From: Anaerolineales bacterium UBA832
Lineage (GTDB): Bacteria; Chloroflexota; Anaerolineae; Anaerolineales; UBA11657
NCBI GenBank assembly: GCA_002296125.1
Contig: DBHI01000112.1
Location: 1 to 20,668 of the forward strand
Direction: 5' to 3'
Length of the DNA stretch: 20,668 bases
Shown here: one piece after another, positions 1 to 7,492 of the stretch
How the letters are laid out: each line of letters opens with the position of its first letter
Numbering within the stretch: position 1 is the first letter of the stretch
Notes under the pieces: model-generated
Database searches by the model: none
Told to the model about the DNA's origin: nothing
What the model saw: the letters and a program-made list of their open reading frames with translations, nothing else
Position numbers and translations under genes: made by a program

Positions 1-1962
1 GAAACAGAAGCAGAAGTAGAAGTTGAAGTGAAAACTCCATCATGGGAACCACCATTTGTTCTTACGATTGGTTTTGTAAGAGGTTTGATAGGACAGTTTT
101 TAGGTACCGTAATGGGCATGTTATTAGTAACAGGAATTAGGTTTATGATGGGATTGGATAATGCCTGGGCTGCGGAACCAGCTTGGGTGATTGGTGCAAT
201 TACAGGTACTATAGGTTTTATGGTGGGTGTTGGAGCATTGACTGATTGGGGTAAATGGATGATTGGTTTGGAAACTCCAATGATACATGGAGCTCCAGTT
301 GGTAAACCAGCATGGTTCCGGTATTTCAGTGTCGATTACAATCATAAAGTTATTGGTATTCAATATGCTGTAACTGGGATATTAGTCCTTTTAATAGGCG
401 GTATTTTGGCAATTGTCTTCAGGTTAGAGCTGGTTGTGACTGGTATGCAATATATATCGTATGAGACCTATAACTCTTTTATTAGTGCTCATGGCATTAT
501 TATGATAGTCAGTATTTTATTAGGTGTGGGAGCAATGATCAATTACTTGGTACCTTTGATGATTGGTGCATCTGATATGGCTTTTCCAAGACTCAATGCC
601 TTTGGATTTTGGATTAATGTTCCTGGTGCTATTTTGTTAGTTACTGCTCTATTTGTCGGTGGATGGGATACTGGATGGACTGGATATCCGCCATTAAGTG
701 CTCGTGCTCCTATTGGTGTTCAACTATTCTTTTTGGGTGTGTATATGGTTGGATTAAGTTCTATAGTGGGCTCGTTGAATCTAATAGTAACGGTGGCTCG
801 AATGAGAGCACCTGGGATGACATTGTTTAGAATGCCTATTTTTGTATGGTCTTCTTTGTCAACTGCTATTTTGCAATTGACTGCTACTCAGTTTATTGGT
901 TTAGCATTTTTGATGGTGGTCACTGAAAGAGTGTTAGGCATGGGGTTTTTTGATCCTTTTATATCAGAAACTGCTCGTATGGCAGGTATACCTCCTGGTG
1001 ATCCTGTTCTATTTCAACATTTATTTTGGTTCTACTCACATCCAGCCGTGTATGTGTTTATTCTGCCAGGACTTGGCATTATTAGTGAATTACTGCCTGT
1101 ATTTGCACGTAAACCGTTATTTGGTTATAAGTGGATTGCTATATCTAGTATGACTATAGCTTTGATGGGATTTTTAGTATGGGCACATCACATGTTTGTA
1201 TCAGGTATGAGTGACTTTTTAAGGATACCGTTTATGTTAGCTACTTTACTAGTTGCTGTTCCAACCGGGATTAAATTTTTCAGCTGGCTAGGTACGTTGT
1301 GGCAAGGTAAACTTACTTTTCCAACACCTATGCTTTTCGTCATGGGAGCTATATCAGTATTTTTGATTGGTGGACTAACTGGTCCTCCTGCAGGTACTGT
1401 TGCAACTGATTTGTTTTTGCATGATACTTATTGGGTTGTTGGTCATTTTCATGCAACGATGTTTGGAGGATTTGTTTTTCCATTTTTTGCAGCTCTATAT
1501 TATTGGTTTCCTAAGGCTACAGGTAGAATGTACAATGAGAAACTGGGTAAGTTACATTTTTGGTTAATGACTCCAGCATTTTGGGTACAAAGCATTGGTC
1601 AGGCTGCAGTTGGATTGAAAGGTATGAGGAGAAGAATTGCTGATTATGATCCAGCTTTAGGTGTTGAAGATTATCATTTGGCCATTACAATAGCAGGAAT
1701 AATAATTGCGGTTTCAGTTTTAGTATGTATATATAATCTTTGGTATAGCACTAACAAAGGTGAAATTGCAAAATCTAATCCTTGGCGCTCGCGTTCTCCG
1801 GAATTTCAGATACCGTCTCCCATTCCGGAACACAGCTATGAAGTACCATTTGTTATTACAGCTGAGCCATATGATTATGGACTAGAAAATTCTGTTTATG
1901 TAAGTATGGAGAATGAAGACTCAGGAATGGAGAATGTTGAACATGTTTTGGATGGAGGTTAG
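1..1962 (+). CDS. ctaD: Cytochrome c oxidase subunit I, A2-type, 5'-partial
   Basis: Catalytic subunit of an aa3/caa3-type heme-copper oxidase; it reduces O2 to water and pumps protons across the cytoplasmic membrane. The frame is open from base 1 (visible start ETEAEVEVEV), so the true start lies upstream and the GTG at 28 is probably an internal Val. Counting from that Val/Met, I see the heme a ligand H155, D-channel D183 in GASDMAFPR, helix VI YSHPAVY (336-342; CuB ligand H338, cross-link Tyr 342), the CuB pair H387-H388, K-channel K416 in PTGIK, and H473/H475 (heme a3 and heme a ligands) in VVGHFH. The usual HPEVY glutamate is Ala and is preceded by Tyr-Ser, the signature of A2 oxidases. 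Two additional N-terminal membrane helices (about 8-42 and 52-80) precede the core twelve. The C-terminal 60 residues look cytoplasmic and acidic. It is followed closely by the subunit IV and III genes. Confidence 0.96.
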   Translation, partial: ETEAEVEVEVKTPSWEPPFVLTIGFVRGLIGQFLGTVMGMLLVTGIRFMMGLDNAWAAEPAWVIGAITGTIGFMVGVGALTDWGKWMIGLETPMIHGAPVGKPAWFRYFSVDYNHKVIGIQYAVTGILVLLIGGILAIVFRLELVVTGMQYISYETYNSFISAHGIIMIVSILLGVGAMINYLVPLMIGASDMAFPRLNAFGFWINVPGAILLVTALFVGGWDTGWTGYPPLSARAPIGVQLFFLGVYMVGLSSIVGSLNLIVTVARMRAPGMTLFRMPIFVWSSLSTAILQLTATQFIGLAFLMVVTERVLGMGFFDPFISETARMAGIPPGDPVLFQHLFWFYSHPAVYVFILPGLGIISELLPVFARKPLFGYKWIAISSMTIALMGFLVWAHHMFVSGMSDFLRIPFMLATLLVAVPTGIKFFSWLGTLWQGKLTFPTPMLFVMGAISVFLIGGLTGPPAGTVATDLFLHDTYWVVGHFHATMFGGFVFPFFAALYYWFPKATGRMYNEKLGKLHFWLMTPAFWVQSIGQAAVGLKGMRRRIADYDPALGVEDYHLAITIAGIIIAVSVLVCIYNLWYSTNKGEIAKSNPWRSRSPEFQIPSPIPEHSYEVPFVITAEPYDYGLENSVYVSMENEDSGMENVEHVLDGG

Positions 1963-1971
1963 GGATTTTTG

Positions 1972-2376
1972 ATGGATAGTTCTATGATTTTTGGTGCTGT
2001 AATTGCATTTATCATTATTAATATATTAGGTATAGCGGTAACACTTGCTGTTGTGTTGTATCAACTTAATGTTTTGATTGCAGGTGGTTCGTTAGTAGTA
2101 CCTCCTGATACTGGTCCTGCAGATGCATTAGAACGAATGGTATGGCAAAAAGAACGTGATGAGAGCTTAGCTAATAAAGCTAGATTATCTGGAGCGTATC
2201 GTACAGGTGTAATGGTATTAATATGGTTATCAGTGTTGACTATTGTGGAATTTCTTGCAAGTTCTATTGGTGTTTCTAACATAGCAATGATCTTGATTGC
2301 TTTGATGAAGGCAGTAGTCATTTTACAATTTTTTATGCATGTTTCTAGTATATGGTTAGAAGGGGACAAACATTAA
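1972..2376 (+). CDS. ctaF: Cytochrome c oxidase subunit IV-like protein
   Basis: Small membrane subunit of the caa3-type oxidase, 134 residues. There is one N-terminal helix (about 5-34), a soluble charged segment (about 45-73), then a two-helix C-terminal half ending in KAVVILQFFMHVSSIW. That ending matches the K-A-x5-F-F-M-H pattern of the prokaryotic COX4 family. The N-terminal helix plus loop is longer than in the shortest members. I chose the ATG at 1972, which has AGGG about 7 bases upstream; a TTG one codon earlier is possible. It starts 9 bases after ctaD ends, and its stop codon overlaps the ctaE start (TAATG), implying coupled translation. Subunit IV is not catalytic in known oxidases; it stabilises the complex. 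The family call rests on the C-terminal pattern and position. Confidence 0.8.
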   Translation: MDSSMIFGAVIAFIIINILGIAVTLAVVLYQLNVLIAGGSLVVPPDTGPADALERMVWQKERDESLANKARLSGAYRTGVMVLIWLSVLTIVEFLASSIGVSNIAMILIALMKAVVILQFFMHVSSIWLEGDKH

Positions 2377-2957
2377 TGAGTACATTAAATAATTCAATAC
2401 AAGAAGCTCGTTTTCAGTTGAAAAATAATCGTTTGGGTTTGTGGTTGTTTTTTGTTTCTGAGGCTTTTTTATTTATTGGATTATTGGCAGCTCGTTTTTA
2501 TTTATGGGGAAATACTCGACCAGACTTAGATCAGAATCTAGGTATAATAGTTACTGTAATATTGTTGATAAGTAGTTTTTATATGAATAGAGCTGAAACA
2601 GCTATGGTTCATGGTGATAGACAAACTTTCTTAACTAGTTTGTTAGTTACTGCTGGACTTGGTGTAGTTTTTTTAGTTGGTGTAGTTGGTTTCGAATGGC
2701 AGGGTCATATTAGACCTCAGGATGGTGCTTTTGGAGCAGTTTTATATGGTATGACGGGTATGCATGCTCTTCATGTGTTAAGTGGTATTGTTTTCATTTT
2801 GATAGTTTGGAACAATGGTAGAAATGGTCATTATAATAGTGAGAGTCATTGGGGAGTAGAGGCTTGTGCTATATACTGGCATTACGTAGATTTGGTTTGG
2901 GTGTTCTTCTATCCTGCAATCTATTTGATGGGTACTGTAGTACATGTAGCACATTAA
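2376..2957 (+). CDS. ctaE: Cytochrome c oxidase subunit III
   Basis: Membrane subunit III of the oxidase, 193 residues, the five-helix bacterial size class. Recognisable stretches are LGLWLFFVSEAFLFIGLL in the first helix, GMTGMHALHVLSG, and the C-terminal HWGVEACAIYWHYVDLVWVF, which matches the YWHFVDxVWxF signature of COX III. The ATG at 2376 overlaps the preceding stop by one base and has AGGGGA about 10 bases upstream. An in-frame ATG at 2352 would lie within the preceding gene and lacks a comparable site. In known oxidases this subunit supports long-term proton pumping and protects the binuclear site; that is family knowledge, not visible here. Confidence 0.94.
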   Translation: MSTLNNSIQEARFQLKNNRLGLWLFFVSEAFLFIGLLAARFYLWGNTRPDLDQNLGIIVTVILLISSFYMNRAETAMVHGDRQTFLTSLLVTAGLGVVFLVGVVGFEWQGHIRPQDGAFGAVLYGMTGMHALHVLSGIVFILIVWNNGRNGHYNSESHWGVEACAIYWHYVDLVWVFFYPAIYLMGTVVHVAH

Positions 2958-2999
2958 TTTTCTGATCAGTAAAATCCTTATTAAATAATAAACTATAAG

Positions 3000-3863
3000 A
3001 TGAATACTGAATTAAATGCTCTACTTCGATCTTGGGAGTGGCGTTTTGATGTTGTATTAATTGTAGCTATTATGTGTTATGTATATGTTTGTGGGTTTAT
3101 TCGTATAAGTTCGTTAAGTAATGCTAGAAATTTATCTACTAAGAAAGATAGTTGGTTGTATTGGCGTTTGATTTCTTACCTTATTGGTTTGCTATGTATA
3201 GTTGTTGCATTAGTTTCACCATTAGAAGTCCTGGCAGGACAGTTGTTTTTTATGCATATGATTCAACATATGTTATTAGTGATGTTTGCAGCACCTTTGT
3301 TGTTGATTGCTAATCCGTTCCCTGTATTTTTGTGGGGTTTACCAGTAATGTTAAGACGAAAAGTATCTAGGCTATTTGTTACCGATTCGCAGTTCCGGAA
3401 ACTACTTGCTAAAATCACTAGCCCGGGTGTTACTTGGATAATTTTTGTGGTTATCTACATAGGTTGGCATGATCCCGGACTTTATGATCTAGCTTTAACA
3501 TATTCTGTTGTACATGACATTGAACATATAAGTTTTTTTGTTGCATCTTTATTATTTTGGTGGCACGTTACAGCTGCCGCTCCTCGTATTCATCATACAT
3601 TAAAATATAGTAGAAGAGTTGTGTACTTACTTGTTACTGTGCCAGTAAATATGATTGCTGGTGTTTTTATAACATTTTCCAGAGAACCTATATATCAACA
3701 TTATGTAGATGTACAAAGACCTTGGTCTCTTACTGTGATGCAGGATCAGATGATTGGAGGAATTATCATGTGGATACCAGGTAGTATGATGTTAATCATA
3801 GGTGTCATAGTGTTGGTAATCAGAATGATGAATTCCGAGGAAGGTAGTATTAACAGGATATGA
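3000..3863 (+). CDS. ctaG: Cytochrome oxidase assembly factor CtaG (caa3_CtaG type)
   Basis: Polytopic membrane protein of 287 residues, about seven helices, matching the caa3_CtaG family. Signature stretches are HMIQHMLLVMFAAPLLL (about 82-99), WHDPGLYDLAL and HDIEHISFFVASLLFWWH. The repeated His/Met residues in membrane helices fit a copper-handling role. In Bacillus the homologue is required for active caa3 oxidase, probably in CuB-site formation; that is established for the family and inferred here. It is distinct from the Cox11-type CtaG of proteobacteria, which is a single-helix protein. The gene lies 42 bases after ctaE with no strong ribosome site. Its place between ctaE and the SURF1 gene supports the assembly role. 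Confidence 0.88.
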   Translation: MNTELNALLRSWEWRFDVVLIVAIMCYVYVCGFIRISSLSNARNLSTKKDSWLYWRLISYLIGLLCIVVALVSPLEVLAGQLFFMHMIQHMLLVMFAAPLLLIANPFPVFLWGLPVMLRRKVSRLFVTDSQFRKLLAKITSPGVTWIIFVVIYIGWHDPGLYDLALTYSVVHDIEHISFFVASLLFWWHVTAAAPRIHHTLKYSRRVVYLLVTVPVNMIAGVFITFSREPIYQHYVDVQRPWSLTVMQDQMIGGIIMWIPGSMMLIIGVIVLVIRMMNSEEGSINRI

Positions 3864-3907
3864 GCATTATATAATAATATATTATGTGAGTTACTAATGG
3901 ATTGGAA

Positions 3908-4642
3908 ATGAACAAAATTATCAAACGTTTTTTTTATCGAGATTGGTGGTGGCGTACTTTGATTGTGTTATGTGCTATGGGAGTAATGATGAGACTTGGC
4001 TTTTGGCAATTAGATCGTCATTATCAAAAGAGCAATAGAAATATTTTCGTATTGAAACAATTGCAGATGGATCCAGTACCAATTGAAGACATTAATTTGT
4101 ATAGTGCTGTGGAAAATTTAGAAATGCGTGCGGTGATTGCAACAGGTAGTTATGATTACAAAAATGAATTCGTTCTACAGGGACAGAATTTACGAGGTCG
4201 TGCAGGTGTAAATTTAATTACTCCATTGAGGTTAGCAGATAGCGATGAAGCTATTATGGTTAATAGAGGTTGGATACCTTATGATTATGTTGATTTAGGT
4301 AAGTTAGATGAATTTCATGAAATTGGTAAAGTAGAAGTAGTTGGACGGATACGAAAATATGTTTCTACTGTTAATGACGACATGACTTTACGCAAACAAT
4401 CTAAGAGTATTTATGATATGAATTTACAGAATTTGCAGAGGCATTTGCATTATCCATTGTTTGCTGTATATTTGGAGGCGGAAGTTTATCATGATAGTTA
4501 TGAGGACTTACCGCAGACTATGACTGTTGATTTAGCGATTAACAATGGACCGCATTTAGGTTATGCTTTACAATGGTGGTTTTTTGTAATAGTGTTGGGT
4601 TGCGTTTATGTTAGTTTGGTAAGAAAGTCGTTTATCAATTGA
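3908..4642 (+). CDS. SURF1-family cytochrome oxidase biogenesis protein
   Basis: A 244-residue protein with the SURF1 layout: an N-terminal helix ending in RLGFWQLDRHYQK, a large extracytoplasmic domain containing GRAGVNLITPLRL and AIMVNRGWIP (SURF1 typically has V-NRGW-P), and a C-terminal helix introduced by HLGYALQWWFF. SURF1 proteins bind heme A and help insert it into subunit I. The ATG at 3908 is preferred; an in-frame TTG at 3902 adds only two residues. An overlapping ATG at 3897 runs straight into a stop in another frame. Its neighbours, ctaG upstream and ctaB/ctaA downstream, put heme A delivery beside heme A synthesis. Confidence 0.9.
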   Translation: MNKIIKRFFYRDWWWRTLIVLCAMGVMMRLGFWQLDRHYQKSNRNIFVLKQLQMDPVPIEDINLYSAVENLEMRAVIATGSYDYKNEFVLQGQNLRGRAGVNLITPLRLADSDEAIMVNRGWIPYDYVDLGKLDEFHEIGKVEVVGRIRKYVSTVNDDMTLRKQSKSIYDMNLQNLQRHLHYPLFAVYLEAEVYHDSYEDLPQTMTVDLAINNGPHLGYALQWWFFVIVLGCVYVSLVRKSFIN

Positions 4643-4679
4643 TAAATAGTAGGAAGAATGTCTGAGAGGATTATAAATA

Positions 4680-5591
4680 ATGAATGAAATTGTAGAGAGT
4701 ATGAAGGGTAGTTTAGATAAATCTTCTTCTATTTCGTCGGGATGGAAAGAATTTTCCATATTATTTAAGTCCAGAGTTGTAGGTTTGTTGTTGTTAGCTT
4801 CTATTGGAGGTGCTTTTTTAGCTGAGAATGGTGTTCCTGATTGGAAGCTTATTTTGATTTTAATAGTTGTTGGTGGTCTTTCAGCATCTGGTTCTGGAGC
4901 ATTAAACGAGTATCTAGAAAAGGATTCGGATGCGCTTATGACACGTACTAGACTTAGGCCTTTAGTGGTTGGGAGATTTGAGCATCCTATGTGGGTTCCA
5001 TATGTATCGATATTAATGATTTTGGTACCCTCTTTAGTGGTTATGTTTTTTAACATTGAATTGACTATTTTTTTGTTGAGTGGTGCATTTATATATGTAG
5101 TTGTATATACTTTGTGGTTAAAGCCAAGGACGATATTGAATATTGTCATTGGGGGCGCATCAGGGAGTGCTGCAGTGCTCAGTGGTAGTGCAGTAGTGGG
5201 TATTTGGAATGATCCAGGAGCTATTGTGTTGGCAGCTTTGTTATTTTCTTGGACTCCTATGCATTTTTGGAGTTTGGCAGTTGTGTGTAGGGACGATTAT
5301 TTTTCAAGCAATACTCCTATGTTACCTGTTTATTTGAGTGTACGACAGAGTTCTTGGTGGATTATGATACATACATTAGTCACTGTATTTGCTGCTCTTT
5401 GTCTTAGTATTTTGCCTGAGTTAGGAGTATTTTATTTCTATCCTATATTAGTTGTTAGTATTGCTGTTCTTTATCAGAATATTAAGTTGATTATGTGTCC
5501 TACTGTTGATGAAGCAAGAAGATTGTTTCATGGATCTAATATATATTTGGCATTAGTTATCTTATTAGTATGTTTAAATATAGCATTTTAG
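4680..5591 (+). CDS. ctaB: Protoheme IX farnesyltransferase (heme O synthase), divergent
   Basis: UbiA-superfamily polytopic enzyme of 303 residues that transfers a farnesyl group to heme B, giving heme O, the first step to heme A. The prenyl-diphosphate site is recognisable as NEYLEKDSDALMTRT plus RLRPL (76-95). The usual N-x3-D-x3-D has Glu at 80 in place of the first Asp, while D84 is kept. The second conserved block reads LKPRT (147-151) then GGASGSAAVLSG (158-169). The normally invariant Pro-Pro of the family (GAxPPxxG) is Ala164-Ala165. HFWSLA and a later DDY with PMLPV follow as in the family. The ATG at 4680 has GAGAGGA about 10 bases upstream. Operon position beside ctaA makes function likely despite these substitutions. 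Confidence 0.9.
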   Translation: MNEIVESMKGSLDKSSSISSGWKEFSILFKSRVVGLLLLASIGGAFLAENGVPDWKLILILIVVGGLSASGSGALNEYLEKDSDALMTRTRLRPLVVGRFEHPMWVPYVSILMILVPSLVVMFFNIELTIFLLSGAFIYVVVYTLWLKPRTILNIVIGGASGSAAVLSGSAVVGIWNDPGAIVLAALLFSWTPMHFWSLAVVCRDDYFSSNTPMLPVYLSVRQSSWWIMIHTLVTVFAALCLSILPELGVFYFYPILVVSIAVLYQNIKLIMCPTVDEARRLFHGSNIYLALVILLVCLNIAF

Positions 5592-5622
5592 AATAGACTA
5601 CAAATAATACTTTGAGGTATTG

Positions 5623-6804
5623 ATGCTGTTTCTAAATTTGATTAAATGGGATGCATCTAAGTTGTCAGGATTGACTTTGTTTTCCTTGTTCACAACTATT
5701 ATAATGATTGCTGTTGGTAGTATTGTTCGAGTTACTGGTCACGGTTTAGGATGTCCTGACTGGCCTTTATGTTATGGTCAGGCAATTCCTCCTTTAGCAG
5801 ACTATAGTGCATGGATAGAATTTTCTCATAGAGCCATTGGAGTAATTGTAGGTATCGAATTTGTACTTATATTACTGTTAGTGATTAAGTACTATAGTCA
5901 TATAAAAATCTTATTATTTGTTGCCGTTTTAGCTAATGTATTGTTTGTAGTTCAGGTAGTTTTAGGTGGTATACATGTAATTTTAGAGATTCCGCCTGTT
6001 ACTGGTTGGATTCATACAGGTAATGCATTACTATTAGTTGGACTTGTTTCTGTTATTTTTAGTTTAGCAAATTCAATTACACCTGTAAATTTATTGATTA
6101 TATCTAAATTTGTATCTAAGAGATTGTTTGTATTTTTTGCAGGTGTGACTTTGATTGGTTTGATCTTTCATATGTACCTTACAGAAATACTTAGAGCAAG
6201 TAATAGTGGTATTTGTGAATCGTTAAATTGCGATAATATATTGAGATGGACATCTATTTTTGTTCCTAGTTCTGTTAGTCTTTTGTTACTAATATCTTTA
6301 ACTTATGTAATTGTTGGAATGGTGAATCGACCAAGAGATTTATATTTTGTGTTTGACAACTCTGTTTTTTATTGGTTGGTAAGCATTGCCGTTGTTTCGC
6401 TATATAGCTTGTTATTGTCAGGATCATTTGTTACTAGAAGTGGTGCATCACTTGCATGTTTAGGTTTTCCATTATGCGGATCGGAATCTCATGGAATTAG
6501 ATATTTAGTGGATATACAGTTGCTACATAGGTATTTGGCGCTTGTTGTTGGACTTATATTATTGTGGATTGTATGGTTATGTCGTGTAGTCTTAAATGGT
6601 ACGTTTGATTATATAGGATTTAGTATTGTCGTGTTACTTGTTATGCAAGGTGCATTAGGAGCTGCTAATGTTATTCTTAGGATTCCAATGTGGTCTAGGG
6701 TATTGCATTTAACTGTTGGAACTTCTTTGTGGGTATGTGTTTGTATGTTATGGACTCTCTTAACACTTATACAATACAAGAGGAATGGAATATATAACTA
6801 TTAG
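5623..6804 (+). CDS. ctaA: Heme A synthase (COX15/CtaA) with an extra two-helix Cys-pair insertion
   Basis: Converts heme O to heme A in the membrane. The CtaA pattern is clear: VRVTGHGLGCPDWPLC with Cys44/Cys50, the E66-x-x-H69 motif, H131, then in the second half SGASLACLGFPLC with Cys279/Cys285, H302 and H362. These match the heme-ligand and loop-cysteine positions of the family. The protein has 393 residues and about ten predicted helices, against about 300 and eight in the compact bacterial form. The surplus is a helix pair at about 167-233, between the two four-helix halves. Its outer loop carries Cys198-x4-Cys203-Asp after YLTEIL, reminiscent of the first cysteine loop of VKOR proteins. 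The start ATG at 5623 follows GAGGT by 4 bases; a TTG one codon upstream is less likely. Confidence 0.92.
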   Translation: MLFLNLIKWDASKLSGLTLFSLFTTIIMIAVGSIVRVTGHGLGCPDWPLCYGQAIPPLADYSAWIEFSHRAIGVIVGIEFVLILLLVIKYYSHIKILLFVAVLANVLFVVQVVLGGIHVILEIPPVTGWIHTGNALLLVGLVSVIFSLANSITPVNLLIISKFVSKRLFVFFAGVTLIGLIFHMYLTEILRASNSGICESLNCDNILRWTSIFVPSSVSLLLLISLTYVIVGMVNRPRDLYFVFDNSVFYWLVSIAVVSLYSLLLSGSFVTRSGASLACLGFPLCGSESHGIRYLVDIQLLHRYLALVVGLILLWIVWLCRVVLNGTFDYIGFSIVVLLVMQGALGAANVILRIPMWSRVLHLTVGTSLWVCVCMLWTLLTLIQYKRNGIYNY

Positions 6805-6816
6805 AAGCATTGTGTT

Positions 6817-7344
6817 ATGAAAATATCAAGAGTTTGGTTTTTGAGAGTTGTGCTATTCTTTTTTTGCTGGGTGTCTGTACAAAATATAACTTTAGCACAT
6901 GGTGGGGGAGAAGAGCAGATTAAATTGCGGGAAGCAGGACCGTATATTTTGACAGTTTGGACTAGTTCTCAGGATCTGTCAGGTGATCTGCACGTTACTG
7001 TAGCAGTTAGTGATTTAGAAAATAATTTGATTTTAGATGCATCTGTGATTGTTACTATTGGTTTTGAAAATGGTGATATTTTGTCAATCAGAGAGGCTAC
7101 TACATTACAGTCAAGTAACAAATTTAGATATGAAACAGATTTTAAAGATGTTGAGTCAGGTGTATATCAAGTGACGGTTATAGTTGATCGTACTGATCAG
7201 AAAGGGGTTGTTAGCTTTAAAATGGAACATGACTATGAAGAGAATGTTAAGTATAACATTACTTATCCTCTAATTGTTTCACTAGTTTTATTGTCGCTTT
7301 TTGGATTGTTTGTTTATAGAAGACGATTGACATTGAATCAATAG
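6817..7344 (+). CDS. Secreted, C-terminally membrane-anchored protein of the oxidase operon; function unknown
   Basis: No family is recognised with confidence. The 175-residue product has an N-terminal signal peptide (basic start, hydrophobic 7-27) with a probable cleavage after Thr-Leu-Ala (26-28), so the mature protein would begin HGGGEEQ. A beta-rich domain of about 110 residues follows, including LHVTVAVSDLENN and GVYQVTVIVD. A transmembrane helix at about 147-167 ends in YRRRL, consistent with an inside anchor. The overall plan (small beta-sandwich outside, single anchor) is like YtkA/FixH or CopC-type proteins. The predicted mature N-terminal His recalls the copper ligand His1 of CopC. 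As last gene of the cta operon, 12 bases after ctaA, a role in metal supply to or maturation of the oxidase is a reasonable inference only. Confidence 0.8.
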   Translation: MKISRVWFLRVVLFFFCWVSVQNITLAHGGGEEQIKLREAGPYILTVWTSSQDLSGDLHVTVAVSDLENNLILDASVIVTIGFENGDILSIREATTLQSSNKFRYETDFKDVESGVYQVTVIVDRTDQKGVVSFKMEHDYEENVKYNITYPLIVSLVLLSLFGLFVYRRRLTLNQ

Positions 7345-7364
7345 AAGTTATTGTTGATTTAATG

Positions 7365-7393
7365 TATGCTATAGTACTTCATAATATGCTATA
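7365..7393 (+). repeat. Direct repeat of TATGCTATA, 20-bp period
   Basis: The 9-mer TATGCTATA occurs perfectly at 7365-7373 and 7385-7393, 20 bases start to start, about two helical turns. One copy lies just upstream of, and the other inside, the spacer of the candidate secD promoter. Both copies also resemble a -10 box, so they could be stacked weak promoters rather than an operator. The surrounding DNA is very AT-rich, which raises the chance of coincidence. Confidence 0.45.
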
Positions 7394-7406
7394 AAAACGG
7401 TATAAT
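7378..7406 (+). promoter_or_regulatory. Candidate sigma-70-type promoter for secDF
   Basis: A perfect TATAAT at 7401-7406 is preceded 17 bases upstream by TTCATA at 7378-7383 (four of six matches to TTGACA). It lies in the 148-base gap between the oxidase operon and secD, the largest gap in the window, where a new transcription unit is expected. It would leave a leader of about 80 bases containing the hairpin at 7429-7447. Confidence 0.5.
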
Positions 7407-7428
7407 GACTTACTTTTGAAATTCGGAC

Positions 7429-7447
7429 CACTAGTATATTGCTAGTG
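7429..7447 (+). promoter_or_regulatory. Leader hairpin CACTAG-N7-CTAGTG before secD
   Basis: Perfect 6-bp inverted repeat (7429-7434 with 7442-7447) around a 7-base loop, 45 bases before the secD ATG. There is no following T-run, so it is not a classic terminator. It could be a leader structure or an operator. A very similar inverted repeat occurs at the convergent gene end near 11667-11693. Confidence 0.4.
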
Positions 7448-7492
7448 CTGTTATGGAAGTTTTTTGATAAGAGAAATTGGGAAATTATTTAA

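Noticed and set aside
28..30. GTG as the start codon of ctaD
   Set aside because: The frame is open upstream to base 1 and there is no ribosome site before it; it is probably an internal Val.
2962..2969. CTGATCAG palindrome after ctaE
   Set aside because: Eight bases only, with no extension of the symmetry and no second copy nearby.
3874..3885. 12-bp palindrome ATAATATATTAT between ctaG and the SURF1 gene
   Set aside because: It is composed only of A and T in an AT-rich gap; expected by chance.
5606..5621. AATAC/GTATT hairpin covering the ctaA ribosome site
   Set aside because: Five AT-rich base pairs; unlikely to be stable.
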